Shown one piece after another: positions 21,603 to 34,475 of a DNA stretch of 64,000 bases; within the stretch, counting starts at the first letter, position 1, and each line of letters opens with the position of its first letter. The notes beneath the pieces are model-generated. The model was not told the origin of the DNA and searched no databases. It was given only the letters and a program-made list of their open reading frames with translations. The translations under genes were made by a program, and so were the position numbers. The stretch is from assembly GCA_026874595.1 (NCBI GenBank), contig CM049314.1, positions 8,612,729 through 8,676,728 on the forward strand, given 5' to 3'. The DNA is from Sipunculus nudus. Lineage: Eukaryota > Annelida > Sipuncula > Golfingiida > Sipunculidae.

Positions 21603-24600
21603 GGTTTCCATAATGCTGAGTTATAATGGAATCTTTTGTGTACATGCTAAATTATGTTGGGAAGTGAACAAACATATTCAATGAGTTGAGCTGGTTTATC
21701 TGAGGCATCATGAAGTTAGTGATATGGCATTATGATAAATAACTAAAACGTTTGTTTCCTCAGATTCAAATCACAGTTTTTAATATGATGTGTGGTGCAC
21801 TCTGACATATAAACCCTCTTATGTAAAAGAGGTAAAAATGCTTATATTAGTGCTTAGTATTGCTAGTATTTCAAGCAGAGTCTTGATTTCATATAATTTT
21901 TTGGACTCTTTTCATAAAGCTCACGTTTTCATCTACTTTTTCTAATATCAATTTGATTTCATTGTATTGTTGTTCTTTTAGTGTTCTCACTTCATTTTGC
22001 AGACTGTACTAGATTGGTGCCTCTGTCTTATGTGAAACCATTTCAACTGCACCTCTGCTTTGTGGTGTTACCCAGGCTGAACAGTCTTATCATTAACTTA
22101 AAGATGCTGTAGTTTAAGATTACATATCCTCAGATGTCCTCACAGTGAATCAACGGCTGTTGTTACAACATAAGTAAACATTTTATCTCAGAGAATTTTG
22201 ATCCAAACATAAAAAGCAACAAAACTAAACCCCACACGGCTTTGTTGTACCAGTTGGATGAGTTGGCAAGTTGATGTAAAGGGGAAGGGCATGTGGGGGG
22301 GGGGGGGGGTACCAAAGCTTACCAGAAAGCAATTCCATACAAAATAGCCCAAACTGAATTTGTTAATGACTCTATTAATTAACCCACTTCCCTGATAAAA
22401 GCCTCTATTACATATCATCAAGGTCAGATTAACTACTAAGAACCAGCTTAATCTTGATAATGTCTTTGGATGGCATGCTTGATTGATGCTATAGGAGAGA
22501 CTGGAGATAATATAAGCTGAAAGATCCCTGAAATACCATATGACAATGATAATAAAATGTAATGACTGGCAGTAATGGAAACATTTGTAGTTGATAATGC
22601 TATGATTAAGCATACACCATCCATTAACTACATATTCCTAAGGGAACGATAATAGGATTTACATTCCACGGATTATTAAACAATTCAGGCCTAATTAGGT
22701 AATAGGTTCCAATGTTCCCTACATTGGCCAAATCAAGGACAAAACCTCTCCAAATGTAAACAATACTTATTTTTCTGTTAAACAAACTGTGTGAATGGTT
22801 AATGGACTTGAGAGACTGTGTTCCTCACCAATCAATACTGACAATTTCCAAAACTCCAGCAGATAAACCTCGGCTGCATATTCCTCCTCTCTCTCAAGTA
22901 CAAATTCATCTCAAGGAATTTAAACCAAAGCATTCTCCCAGACATTTGAAAGCCAAAGTCTGTATACATAATACATATATTTATCATTAATTATAATATT
23001 TTTTTATTTATAATGCACTCTAATTAAACAAGTTGTTCAGTAGTACACGTTGTTAAGTGTTTGAATAATAAAATACAAAGCTGTAGTATCTGGGAGTTCA
23101 TTTTACCTAATAGTAAAACATCAACCAAATATTGATGTTTAATTTAAAAAGGTATGAATCAAGTGCCAGTTATATAAATTCCTAAGTTTATGTTCAGATT
23201 ACACACATACTTTAAATGAAACCTTTCATTCCAGTGTATCCTTATTACCATAGTCTGCGGTTTGATTGACCCCTAAATCTAAAAAATATCAACCAGTTTT
23301 GAGAAATCAAAAAGTGTTCATATACCACAATGAAGAGAACATTAACAGCTGTCAGGATATGCATATCAACTTGTACCAAAGCAACAGTTAAGCTAATATT
23401 AAAGATACCTGAAATATTGTGTACAAATCCTCCTTGGATAGTTCTAAAACATTAAATTAGAAATACTAGATAGGGTTGTTTGTTGTAGATACAGAGACAA
23501 TTACATTTTCACATTTTAGGGCCTGCATGGTCCACATGTAAAAGACATATGAAACACACATGACATAATTAACTGACACATTCAAGATCACAGTTGAACA
23601 GTTTGGTGAATAAAAAAGTTGGTATATCCCCTACAAAAATGCAAGATCTTAAGCTGTATAAACAAATACTGTACCCTTATATATCACATAAACAGATTTG
23701 GTAATGGTGACCTTTTTATATCAGAAATATAAAGGAACAAAAATAACAAGCATTTGTTGGGAGAAATTAAAACACAAAACAAACTACACCAAAGCAATCA
23801 TCACATGGTCCAGCTGACCTATATATTTAACGTTTTAAGATTGACCAAGTAACCTTAGTCCAAGTGAAGACAGGTTTGATAAAATGCATAGTTTTCTAAC
23901 AATACACAATTATTTGATGACTTTGGGTGAAGACAACAATATCTCAATATCAGATTCTCAGCCACAACTGCTGGTAAAAATGGGCTCTTGTGGCCAGACT
24001 TGCTGACCACTGAATGACTAAAACTAGTAAATCATTTTTTTTTTATTAAGCAAAACAAGAAGGAACTGATTCCTAATGAAGATAATTTTCCACCTGCATA
24101 TCTCATTTACAGAACTACAACCAGCCCCCTGAGGACACCCTCTGATTATAATTAAGCCGTGGCAGCGGTGAAACATTGTGTAAATCATGACTCATTAGTG
24201 ACTGCAACTGTACCATGTATCATCAGTTTGAGAACAGTTTTCCCTCTTGCACGGCTTGATCACTGCACCTTTCTGACTGGCAGAAACCTACAGAAATCCA
24301 GTGTTTGATTTAAATGTCCACACTGTCTACAGGGCTGATGAAACAAATATTCTCAGCTGGTAATACCTGCACAGTATCTGAATATACCTGGTGTGTAAGT
24401 TAGTCCTAGCAGATGTCAATCAGATATGTATAACCAGAAAACAAGAAATGAAATGTATACTCGTCTATCTTATGAACAGCCAATTTGACAATTGATCAAG
24501 TACAACATGATGTAAAAGAAAAACCTTATTTAACATTACAACTGAAAATTTTATTTTTTAAATGCATTCAATTAATAGCTGATAGCTGAATATGTAATGT

Positions 24601-26553
24601 AAATGAGTGAACTGAAATGACAGTAAATGATTCAACATGCTCACATGAGCACATCTGCTGGTCAACTTTTCTGTGGATGTTTCAAACCATATAAGTCTAA
24701 GTCTGTTGGACATTGCACAATGATACTATCTCTCGTCATAACAGAGAGGAAATAACCCTAAAAAGTAGGATTAATTTACCTTGCACACTTCACTGGCATA
24801 GTCTGGGCTATCTTTGAACCACAGTTTTATTTATTCACTTGAAACACATACTTACACTTACATTTTATACCAGATACCATTAAAATGAATCATATGAAGA
24901 GATGTTTTGTACAGTCAGAGCAATTTCTGTTTTATCACAAATATGACAGCTCTGGGACCTGTTGCATATACACTAACAGTGCAGGATTTGGTTCACTCAA
25001 GAATGGTCTTAGTAGACAGTCTTCTCAGGCAGGTGGTCTTTGAGACAGGTTCCATTGTACACAGTCAAGCAGTTTACCCATAGGAGAAAAGGGAACTGGC
25101 TGACAAATTCAGCTCATCTTTATTAATATAAAACTGCAGGGCTCAACATTGAAGGGTTATTGTCCAGGCAGGGCAAGAAAAGTTCCAGAATATGGTGGTA
25201 GGGCAACCAAATGTTGGCTCCTACTTGCTCGACTTGGCATTTGAGTCCTGCTTAATAAACCTATGGACACTGCAATGTGTCAACCTTTGCTGTTTACTGC
25301 AGGCTACCAGTCGTTTGACATAATCTTTTAAATATTAGGTAGTAAGTTTACGTTAATATACAAGTACATGACATTTAAAGACAATATAGGGTTTTTGGAC
25401 AAAGACTTGTACCTAAAGCTCAAAATCAGCCGAGTTAAAATTGGGCAATATGACCACCCCTTGCCATAATTAAACTTTGATTTGATACATGGCATATCTG
25501 GATAGCCACTATTTGTGTGAATGGTAGAACTGTTTTCTTGATATTGCTTACAGAGATGAGGTCATGGGTGTTTGGGAGGATCTGAAGAAGATATCACCAT
25601 GATTTGTGTGGATGCAGAATGAGAAGTTTATAGCCCTAATCAGTAATGGTAAATAAAATCCTCCGCTCAAATATGACTAGACAGCCAGTCTGACTGGAGG
25701 AAGGCAGACTAATCCAAAAACCAAAAGTATAGACAACTTCCATTCAGCTGAGCTAAAACTGGTCATTTCCATAACATTTTTATCAACTTTTCACAAGCAC
25801 TGACTGTTTCTTAATTTTACCGAAGCCTTACCAGTTTACAAACAGCCAGCTGCTGGAAGCCCTAGGATCAAACAGGCAGACTTGCTTCATTGTCAGTATG
25901 TACCTTACAGACGCCAGCGTGTCAATAAATTATTTTCTTTATTTTCCACATCAGAAATTCATAAAACAGCAACATATAGGGGTCAAATATGGGCATTGTT
26001 GAGGATTTCCGACTCCCTGAAGCTTGATTTCAGTTGTAAATTGTTGTGTTGTTCAGTGCAAACAGCTAAATAATGTGTGGTGGCCAAGTACCAGAGTCAG
26101 GCACTTGTGTAAATTTACAAGTATTGAATCACAGCTGAAATAGGTAAATTTAATTTAAAAGTATTTTTAAATGGCTAATTTTACTATCATTAACAAAAAT
26201 TTATAAACCTAGGTAAGATCATGTATTATAGAGGAGATGTATACTTTTAGAGAAATAAGGATTATATAATGAAAGGTTGTGAAGTTTGAGTCAAGTTGTC
26301 TCTGTTGCTGACTTTATTGGCTCACATTTTGATCTCCCCCCATTGCATTATTAATGATGTTAAAGACGAAGCCAAGAAATACTGGCATTGTACAGGCTAT
26401 ATTTGAATATTTTTATTCATTACATATCAAATATACTGGTAAACAAACTACAAAAGGACTGATTTTATACAGCTTTCTAAAATGGTCTGCATCTGTCCAT
26501 TCATAGCTGGTAGCTTATAATACAGACTAAATGGAAGATAAGTAAGGACTTAC
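21603..26553. other. PAK intron 1, no gene seen
   Basis: Mostly unique AT-rich DNA. A 15-base G tract is at 22295-22309. A repeat fragment with GGTGGTCTTTGAGACAGG is near 25035. Short open frames (for example 22188-22613, minus) show no domain and no splice context. Confidence 0.45.
22295..22309 (+). repeat. Poly-G tract (15)
   Basis: Uninterrupted run of 15 G. Confidence 0.9.
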
Positions 26554-26649
26554 TTGGCACTGGTCAGACGCACCGGGGGAGCGGGGGGTTTATCCATGTC
26601 TTCAAAATCTGACGACATACTGAGTCTGTGGTTTTAGGCAGTTTTCAAG
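26554..26649 (-). CDS. PAK: PAK exon 1: start codon and NCK-binding proline motif (coding 26618-26554)
   Basis: Translation starts at ATG 26618 and the coding part is 65 nt, 21 codons plus AA completed by exon 2. It reads MSSDFEDMDKPPAPPVRLTS, matching the conserved PAK1/2/3 start DKPPAPPxR, where the PxxP-arginine motif binds the SH3 domain of NCK adaptors. The donor is GTAAGT at 26553-26548. Upstream a polypyrimidine tract and acceptor TTGTTTTTCAG place the exon's 5' edge near 26649, leaving about 31 nt of 5' UTR in it and implying a further noncoding exon to the right. A 447-bp inverted-repeat element begins 89 bp beyond the acceptor. Confidence 0.95.
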
Positions 26650-26737
26650 CTGAAAAACAAGTTAAACTGTGTAACCATCAATTTAACAGAATAATCCCTG
26701 ATATAGTTGTAAAAATCATCATCATCATTCTATCTTA

Positions 26738-27184
26738 CTTCATACTACAAGTGAAGTCTGTGGCAGTCATGCTTTCACAGACCTTGTTTCAGGAAGGCTC
26801 TCTGGCATCCATTTCATGAATAATGAACCAACTGAACCAATCAAATGACTTGTGTAAACTTGTTCTACGTGGCTGCCCGCGCATGTCTTGTGCTATTTTA
26901 GACCAAATGTTCAGCATTGCCAAGAGGGTATCCAGAATTTGACCAATCAAATAAAGCCGTGTTAACCTGTCCTTTTTCTGATGCACATGTGTTCTTGTTA
27001 AAATGATGTGTGAAGAGTATGTTGTTTACATTTTGTTCATCAGATTTGATTATCAGTTTTGATATTGGCTGAACACTTGCAGGTGCAGGCTTGTTCATTA
27101 TTCATGAATCATTTCATGAAAATGAGTGCCTCACTACACCAAGGTCTCTGAAAGCATGGCTACCACAGCCTTGGTAGTATGAAG
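26738..27184. mobile_element. MITE with about 90-bp terminal inverted repeats
   Basis: The ends CTTCATACTAC (26738-26748) and GTAGTATGAAG (27174-27184) begin arms of roughly 90 bp that pair with moderate divergence, including ATGCTTTCA, AGACCTTG and TCATGAATAATGAAC. The total is 447 bp with no transposase. Target duplications were not resolved. It sits directly upstream of the PAK start-codon exon. Confidence 0.8.
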
Positions 27185-29485
27185 AGGCCTTAAGTCCAAA
27201 GGCAGTTCCTGTTAAGAATGCTGCATTAGCAGCATTACATAAATGAATATTCAAGGTTTATCCACAGAATCAATACCCCTACAAGAACCCCTAAGAACTA
27301 TCAGTTACTATTGAATAAGTCATACTATTAAACAAGTTTTAGCCTTTTAAAGAAGTCACAGATTATTTCTACACTCTGGGATGCTTGGATAAAAACTCTG
27401 AGAAATCCCATGGACAGACAGTGCATCTAAAATTCTGAGAGAGCAAATTTGCTGATGTTCCCAAATGAAAAAGTCTATTTATAGATACAAAATGTTATAC
27501 TTCACAGAGATGGGAGAGATGTACATCAATGGGGAATTAAGGAAGTATGAGATAAAGTGAAATGTTACCAGAAAAAAGAAAAGAAAAAGAATACTGCATT
27601 TTTTAAACTTGTTTTGACCCTAAAGCGGCCTTTTCTGTTATCTGAAGACTATTAAATAAAGATAAGATTTCCCTGAACCTTCCACAGAAATAGGCAAGAA
27701 AACATTGACCACACAATAAGGCTGTTCCTTTTTTTTATATCAATGGGTGTATAACATGTGGGGGGCCTGCCAAAATAATCAAAACACATTCTTAAAGGAC
27801 ATCTGATAGGTCAGAAGAACCAGGGTTTTGCACATGGTGTTTTGCATCTGGTGCCCTTTCAGACTCAACACATAATGCATATGACAGTCTTCAGTTACAC
27901 TTGTTCTGTTTGTCAATATGGGAGCTTGTAACATGTTTTCTATCAGCTTGTAGATATACAAGCTCAAACATCTGCCTCAGAGGCATTATAAATATATGAA
28001 CCTCTCCTAGCAGGAATGACCTTCAGATGAATATAATATGTTTGCAGAGTAAGTCAGAAATTATATAAATTCTACAGAAGAGGCAAGTGTATAGCTGGCT
28101 TTAATCATAAAGATCAGTTGTTGGCTGCAGCTACTGTACTGACTACCAGTACCAGGTTTCCAACCAGTTTTAGATTCAAGAATGGGGTCAATTTTATAAA
28201 ATTCCTTGGAATTCCTGAATTAACAGAAATCATGATCACATTTTCTGAATTTCTCTGGCCTGACTTTCGTATGCGAGTTACTGAGTATGAAGAGTTTCAT
28301 GCATGAATTCAAGGAATGCAAATATTTTGAGTAGTGTCACAATGTAAATCACATTCTGGGTTACGATATCAAAAACATGGAGAGGAAAAAGAACAGCAGG
28401 GAATGAATCATGTTTCTATTGAACCTGCTATTAATTTGTGGACTTGAATGAGGCTGCCCAGGAGTGAAATCCATAAGGTATCAAATCTGGTCTGGCCGGG
28501 CCTCTTAAGTGGCTGGAGTGTTCTTATTAATTATACAGCACTCCCAGGGCTGTGTTGTTGACTGACTCACTCATATCTTCATCAGCTCCTTGATACAGCT
28601 TAATTAAAAGATTCAAAATTCCTGGAATGGACATTATTCAGGAATGGATCCAAGTTACATGAAAATCACAGGTTCAGTGTGTATGGTCACTTGTACACTG
28701 GAAAACCATATTCAGATTTTTATATTAGGAGAATGTCCTTCAAGTCTGAATTTAGTTTTTGAATGGGAAAGTTAATGGTAATTTGAAATGAACAACTCAG
28801 AAATTGCTTTTTCACACTGGGAGACACTTAGTAAATGAAAATGTATCAATTAAGAAGCTGTTTCTGTCCAGTACTGGTACAGTAGTTATTTTAACTGTGC
28901 TCGAAGTACCAGGGTTACCAACTCCACTGGAATAAATTATAAATTATAAAATTCCATCAATATCCATAAACCTTAAGAGCATACAAGTTACATTTTATAA
29001 TCACTCCTACATACTGGTGATTTCACAGACTGTTGATTAGTAGTTTACAAGAAAATGAACCAAGTTCATTTCAGGAAACCATAGTCTAGGTACAAAAAGA
29101 TATGAATATTTTAAGAAATAGTAAAAATGTATTCTGACTTTCACTGGTTCCATAGCAAACTGTGCAGCCTAGGTAATCATTATGGAATGTGTTATTTTCC
29201 CTCTTTTTTCTCTAACATGTATGAAAATTTGTTTAATTTCTTAATCAAAAATAGGAGACTCTTCAACTTTGTCAGAAGACATATTCTGTAAATTAAACAA
29301 GGCCTACAGGCCTTATGCGAACCTGTGCAATGAGATTACACCAGGTATAATGCTTCAATGCTGGACCATTACTTTTCAAGAACATGTGTAACATGTATAT
29401 GAACAATGCAAGTACTAAACACTTATAACAAGAAACAATTAAACAAACATCACTGCTGAAATTCAAGCATGGGTGCAAACAACAC
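27185..29485. other. No gene seen
   Basis: AT-rich DNA upstream of the first coding PAK exon. No coding exon, tandem repeat or promoter pattern was recognised. Confidence 0.45.
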
Positions 29486-31816
29486 AAAAACTAGAATACG
29501 GGTAGTCAACAAGCGACTACTTGTATCCGCCAAAATCAGAGTGGGAAAGGTGAAGTGAGGCATGGATTGAGTGGCATGGGGAAATAGAGTGAGGTGTGAT
29601 GCATAATAGCCTGGATGTCTGCAGCCGAAATGTGTAAGTCGGTTGTGCCACCTACCACAAAATCCAGAAAGCTGTCCAAGATGTATAAACATCGAAAATT
29701 TTAGGCAGACAAGTCAAACCACTACAGATATATGAGTGCCCATGGCAGACAAACAGATGGACGCTGTGCAAAAATGGTGGCAGGTGGCACCACCACTTTT
29801 GTGTATGATTAAGAGCTATGTGAGATCTTTACACATGCAAAATTTCAAGGGGATATGTCAAACTAGTCCTGAGATAAGCCTAAATGTTGGCAGTGTATAC
29901 ATAAATGTAGGTGGCGCTAAAAAAAATAAAATAAAATTGAGAAAGCTATCCAAGATGTATTAACCTGCAAAATTTGAGGCAGATATGTCAAATCACAGCT
30001 GGGATATGAGTGATTTTATCCTACGGCAAACAAACAGATGGACACTGCAAAAATGATTGCAGGTGGCACCACCAGTTTTGGGTATGATAAGGAGCAATGT
30101 GAGATCTATAAACATGCAAAATTTTTGCCCAATCGGTCAAATGGTTCCAGAGATATGAGCTTGGATGTCTGCAGCGTAAATCTGAATGTCGGTGGCGCCA
30201 CCTGCCAAAAAATCAAGAAAGCTGTCAAGCTGCAAAATTTAATGTGGATAAGTCAAACCACTGCTGATATATGAGTGATTTTATCCCAAGGCAGATGAAC
30301 AGATGGATGCTGTGCAAGAATGGTTGCTGGTGGCGCCACCGGTTTTGCATATGATAAATCTTGAGCTATGGGAGATCTATGTACACATGCAAAATTTTGG
30401 TCCAACTGGTCAAACGTTTCCCAAGATATGAACATGGATGTCTGCAGCTTAAACATGAGGTAGGTGGCGCCACCTGTCATAAAATCAAGAAAGCTGTCCA
30501 AGATGTATACACATGCAAAATTTCAGGTTGATAAGTCCAACCAATGCTGAGATATGAGTGTTTTTATCCCGAGGCAGATGGACGCTGTGCAAAAATCTAA
30601 GAAAATGCAGTGAGAAAAAAACAAAAAAAACAAATGATGACTGATGACTGATTATTTGCGAAAAATTTGCTGATGCTAGCTCCTTCCATTTTGAGATAGG
30701 TATGGTTAACTAGAGATGACGCACGACGCACGACGCACTGACGCCTGGTGGACGATGCAGCAGCATTGCATAAGCTCACAGGTTCGCTAAAAATCCGATA
30801 ATTTTTTAGATGAAAAATCTTTTGCAAAAAAGTTGGTGATGCTAGCTCCTTACCTTTTTGATATAGCTATGATGCATGACGGAAGACGGACATCGCCGCA
30901 CCATTGCATAAGCTCACAGATTTGCTAAAAATGCAAACCAAGTTTTTTCAAACAGCTGAAAGATATAGTTCCAATAATCTGGGAATTCTGCGTCTAGACA
31001 CAATGTCTAGACGTGACGACGCTGTGTCTAGACGTCCAGACACATTCCTAGACAAACTGTCTAGACACCCGCCAGAGCCAGGTCAGTTGTCATTGTGATG
31101 TCTGAACCCTACCTGGTTGTATTGAGTGACCTCTTGAATTGGCTGCTGAAACTCAGCATGTTGTCAAATCTGTTTTCAAACACAGAAAGCCTTTTTCAAT
31201 TGGCTATAATGCTTTTTTTAAAGCTGTAATTACTCAATCTATTCTTATAAAACTGGCAGAATCCTACCATAGAATAATTCTTGTATAGAGCTAGAATAGT
31301 TTAAAATTACATTTTCGCTTGTAAAAAACAGATCAATGTAGGTGGCGCCACCAATACCTCAATTTCAGATATGATATATGTGACAAACATTGGTATAAAA
31401 TTTGGTGATTATAGCTCTAGCCGTTTCTGAGATTTTAATTTTAGTGTGCTTTTTTGGACAGATGACTAAGTTCAACCTCCTGTAACTCGGCCAAAAATCT
31501 CCGAACTGGAACCATTGGAACAAACTTAAGATAGATTGTTCAAGGGATCATTTCTGTGAAATATTGGACAATTTGGCTGGACAGTTTCGTTGAAGAAGAT
31601 TTATAAAGCTTTTTTAGTTTTTTCCCTATAAAATCTAAGAAAATGCAGTTAGAAAAAAATAAACAAAATCCAATAGAGTTTTTTAGGTGACTGATTATTT
31701 GCAAAAAAAATGGTGATGCTAGCTCCTGCCGTTTTTGAGATAGCTATGGTGAATGTACATACGACGCATGACTTACGACGCCGCACCATCGCATAAGCTC
31801 ACAGGTTCACTAAAAA
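29486..31816 (+). mobile_element. Large interspersed repeat R1, copy B (expanded)
   Basis: Same start (AAAAACTAGAATACGGGTAG) and tail (CGCATAAGCTCACAGG, then TTCACTAAAAA) as 20176-21602. Its front part is expanded into several tandem units of about 140 bp, each with a GGTGGCGCCACC-type palindrome (29641, 29783, 29910 partial, 30062, 30191, 30329, 30463, then 31341). The tail motif GCATAAGCTCACAG also recurs at about 30770 and 30907, which suggests internal duplications or nested copies. No coding capacity. Confidence 0.8.
30990..31070. promoter_or_regulatory. Cluster of GTCTAGAC palindromes (Smad-type) in R1 copy B
   Basis: Four exact GTCTAGAC palindromes within about 80 bp, plus degenerate GTCCAGAC and TCCTAGAC copies. 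The flanks differ from copy A while the palindromes remain. Confidence 0.45.
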
Positions 31817-33121
31817 TTAAAAGAAATATTTCAAAGGACACAAGTTTTGACCTGACTGGCAGGTTTCTACTTTTTAACCATTTCTACCATTACTACATGC
31901 CAGAAAGGTACTTTTACCAATGTTACCCCAGATTTCTAACTGGTATATAAACTGAACCCTTTTTGAATATGGGGAATATTAAATGAAGCTACTTTTATTA
32001 AGTCCCTCCTCCCTGTAGGAAGGGAAGGCTTATGTTGGTTGATAAGTTTATTTCTATATCCATTTATGGGTAAACATTGTTAGGGTAGACCTACTTGTGT
32101 CCTATTATTCAAAGGTCACAGATTTGCACCTGATATTTATTTTTGACCCTGACCTTATTCCCTAACACATACACTCCATGGGGGTTCCCCATTAATCGCT
32201 CTGTTGCAGGTGTTGGCAGAGGCTTCCAATGATAACTAGGTGATTGTATAGATCTAGTTTTATAAACTATTAAACATTATGTTTACACAACAGCAGAGGC
32301 ACTTTAATATACATACTTTGAAAAAATATTTCAGATTAAGAACTTTAAATGGATAACAAATTAGTATTCTTCAAGCTGGTTGCATATGGCAGGTGGTCAC
32401 TTGATTGACGTATAAAGTTTTAAAATGCCGTGCTAGTCTGTTACTTACAAAAAGTAATGTTAATGGTTGACACCATTTGAAAAAGACTAGCTATGTGTAG
32501 GTTCTTGTACACCAGCTTTTCGGTTTTCTGCCCCCTTCCTTGATTGTTAATACTTATATACTACATTTTACTTGTAAACCTAGATGTGCCAGTGAAAAAA
32601 ATTGTTAAATTAAGTGGTCTCTTGATCTAGGTGGTGGATTTAAACCAAAGACCTGTAAAATGTCAAAGTACCAATTTTCTTAGTGATGCAAAGACTGAAA
32701 TAATTAACGAACCAGTATCAATGAAGGCAAATATCATTACTGACTCATAACAAGAGCAGAACTGATATCCCAGATCATCTAAGAATCCAATGGGATATAA
32801 AACAAGATTCTCAGCACTTGTGTTATTATTAAATCAATTTAATTAGGCGTCCTGTCAGCATGCCATACATCACAGTTGTTATACACAGACACCAGTGAAT
32901 GTGCCTTCTCATGGTTAATTCTGATCGTCACAGATGACCCCCTCCAGAAAGAACACAAAATCCAACAAGAATATGAGCATTCAACAAGCCAGAATTGGTT
33001 TAAATCTGAAGAGGAAGCTTAAACTGGCTAAAACCAATTTTTTACCATTTTTTAACAGTTTTAGCTGGCTAAAACTGCCAAAAACTCAGTAAGTGTTAAT
33101 GTAATGCTTTATAAAATGCAA
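31817..33121. other. No gene seen
   Basis: AT-rich DNA without recognised exon or repeat. Confidence 0.4.
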
Positions 33122-33853
33122 TACCGTAAATCTTGTTTTTATGGCCGCACGTCTATTTATAGCCGCACCCTGAGTTTGCAACGTCTCTTAAAGGAGCTCC
33201 CACTGAGGTCCAAATACCCAAAACCCCCCTTAAAGGCCGCACCCCGACTCCGTCTCTGGCCTGATGGGTAAGATAATTAGTTGCACGTAGCAAAATAAAT
33301 CACGACATAGCTGCTTTAATGAAGACTAGAATAAAAAAGTATTAATTACAGAGGTTAAATATGTTGGCAGATTACGTATATTAAACATATTTAACGCTCG
33401 AGATAGGGACAATATAGATATTTTGTCCCTAACGACTTTTGCACATGGATTGGCTGGCATTTATCAGAAAAAGAAAGATTCCCCGAACGATCGTTTCGTT
33501 TGAATGGTGGTTACGCAAAACGATTCTTGTATGCATCAACACGCTTCTTTGCATGTAAAAGACCATAGTATGAACACTGAATTGAGGTTTATATGTACAT
33601 TTATTGAAGCAAAAAGCCTGAATACTATCCACTATTACGCACCATCACGCAGTAGCGTTCAGGGGGCGACATGATGGCTAAGACTGCTGAGACTGTCAGA
33701 TTTTCAACCTGCGGGAACTTAATCACGGCTCGTGGTATACATATAAAAACTTATATGTAGAACCTTGACATGTATATCTTTCGTGCGATATATAACTTGT
33801 TATAAAAAATTTTGGTAATTGTCACCAAATAATACGTTTAAAACACCCCAACT

Positions 33854-33937
33854 GCGATGTTTTCAAACGCATCAGCAAATTGTGACATGGAGCGATGTCA
33901 ACGAACGATGTGACGATGATAATACTGAAGTTACCGG
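33854..33937 (+). repeat. 84-bp direct repeat within E1, first copy
   Basis: Identical to 34392-34475 over 84 bp, starting GCGATGTTTTCAAACGC and ending AAGTTACCGG. Offset is 538 bp. Confidence 0.95.
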
Positions 33938-34391
33938 CATGGTCAAGCAACATTGAAGTAAATGCCTACTTTAAACTCATTTGCAGTGTTATTTAGCAAC
34001 GATTATTTGTTTAAAAAAGTAAAATGAATATAAAGCTGACATCGTAAAGAGTCGCATAATGGCTGACGATCGTTTTAAAATCAAGTTTGAGTGCCGCCAT
34101 GTGCTGAAACGCCCTGGTGTTCTGCTAAGAATATTTTGAACGGCTGTACGCGGTGGGTGGTAAACAGAACACCAACCTATTTCGTCCCAGTGTGCCTTGC
34201 GCGAACGCTACCTTGACAAGATGGCTCCCCACACGCGTACACGGACACTTTCTTGAGGAAAAAAACTTGCTTACCTCGACCGGCCATTTAATTTCACTTC
34301 AAAATCACTCGTTTTCACACGTCATGTTTGCTATACGTGCGTATCTCGACAAGGTAACTTTAGTTATTTTAATATTTAGTTGAGTTGACCA

Positions 34392-34475
34392 GCGATGTTT
34401 TCAAACGCATCAGCAAATTGTGACATGGAGCGATGTCAACGAACGATGTGACGATGATAATACTGAAGTTACCGG
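34392..34475 (+). repeat. 84-bp direct repeat within E1, second copy
   Basis: Second identical copy of the 84-bp segment. The lack of any difference points to a recent duplication or gene conversion. Confidence 0.95.

Larger units (their letters stand above)
1..26649 (-). other. PAK: PAK gene span (group I p21-activated kinase), 5' half, kinase domain outside window
   Basis: Six minus-strand exons join in frame with GT-AG boundaries and read as the N-terminal regulatory half of a group I p21-activated kinase (PAK1/2/3 type). Intron phases from 5' to 3' are 2, 1, 0, 1, 0 and each junction was checked for codon continuity. The encoded 197 residues end just after the PIX-binding region, and the serine/threonine kinase domain must lie to the left of position 1. 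PAKs are cytosolic effectors of GTP-bound Rac and Cdc42 that control actin and adhesion. The first intron is about 23 kb and full of repeats. An acceptor before the first coding exon implies at least one noncoding exon to the right of 26649. Confidence 0.95.

Noticed and set aside
22188-22613. 141-codon minus-strand frame
   Set aside because: Contains a translated G tract, no domain, no splice signals, composition like the surrounding intron.
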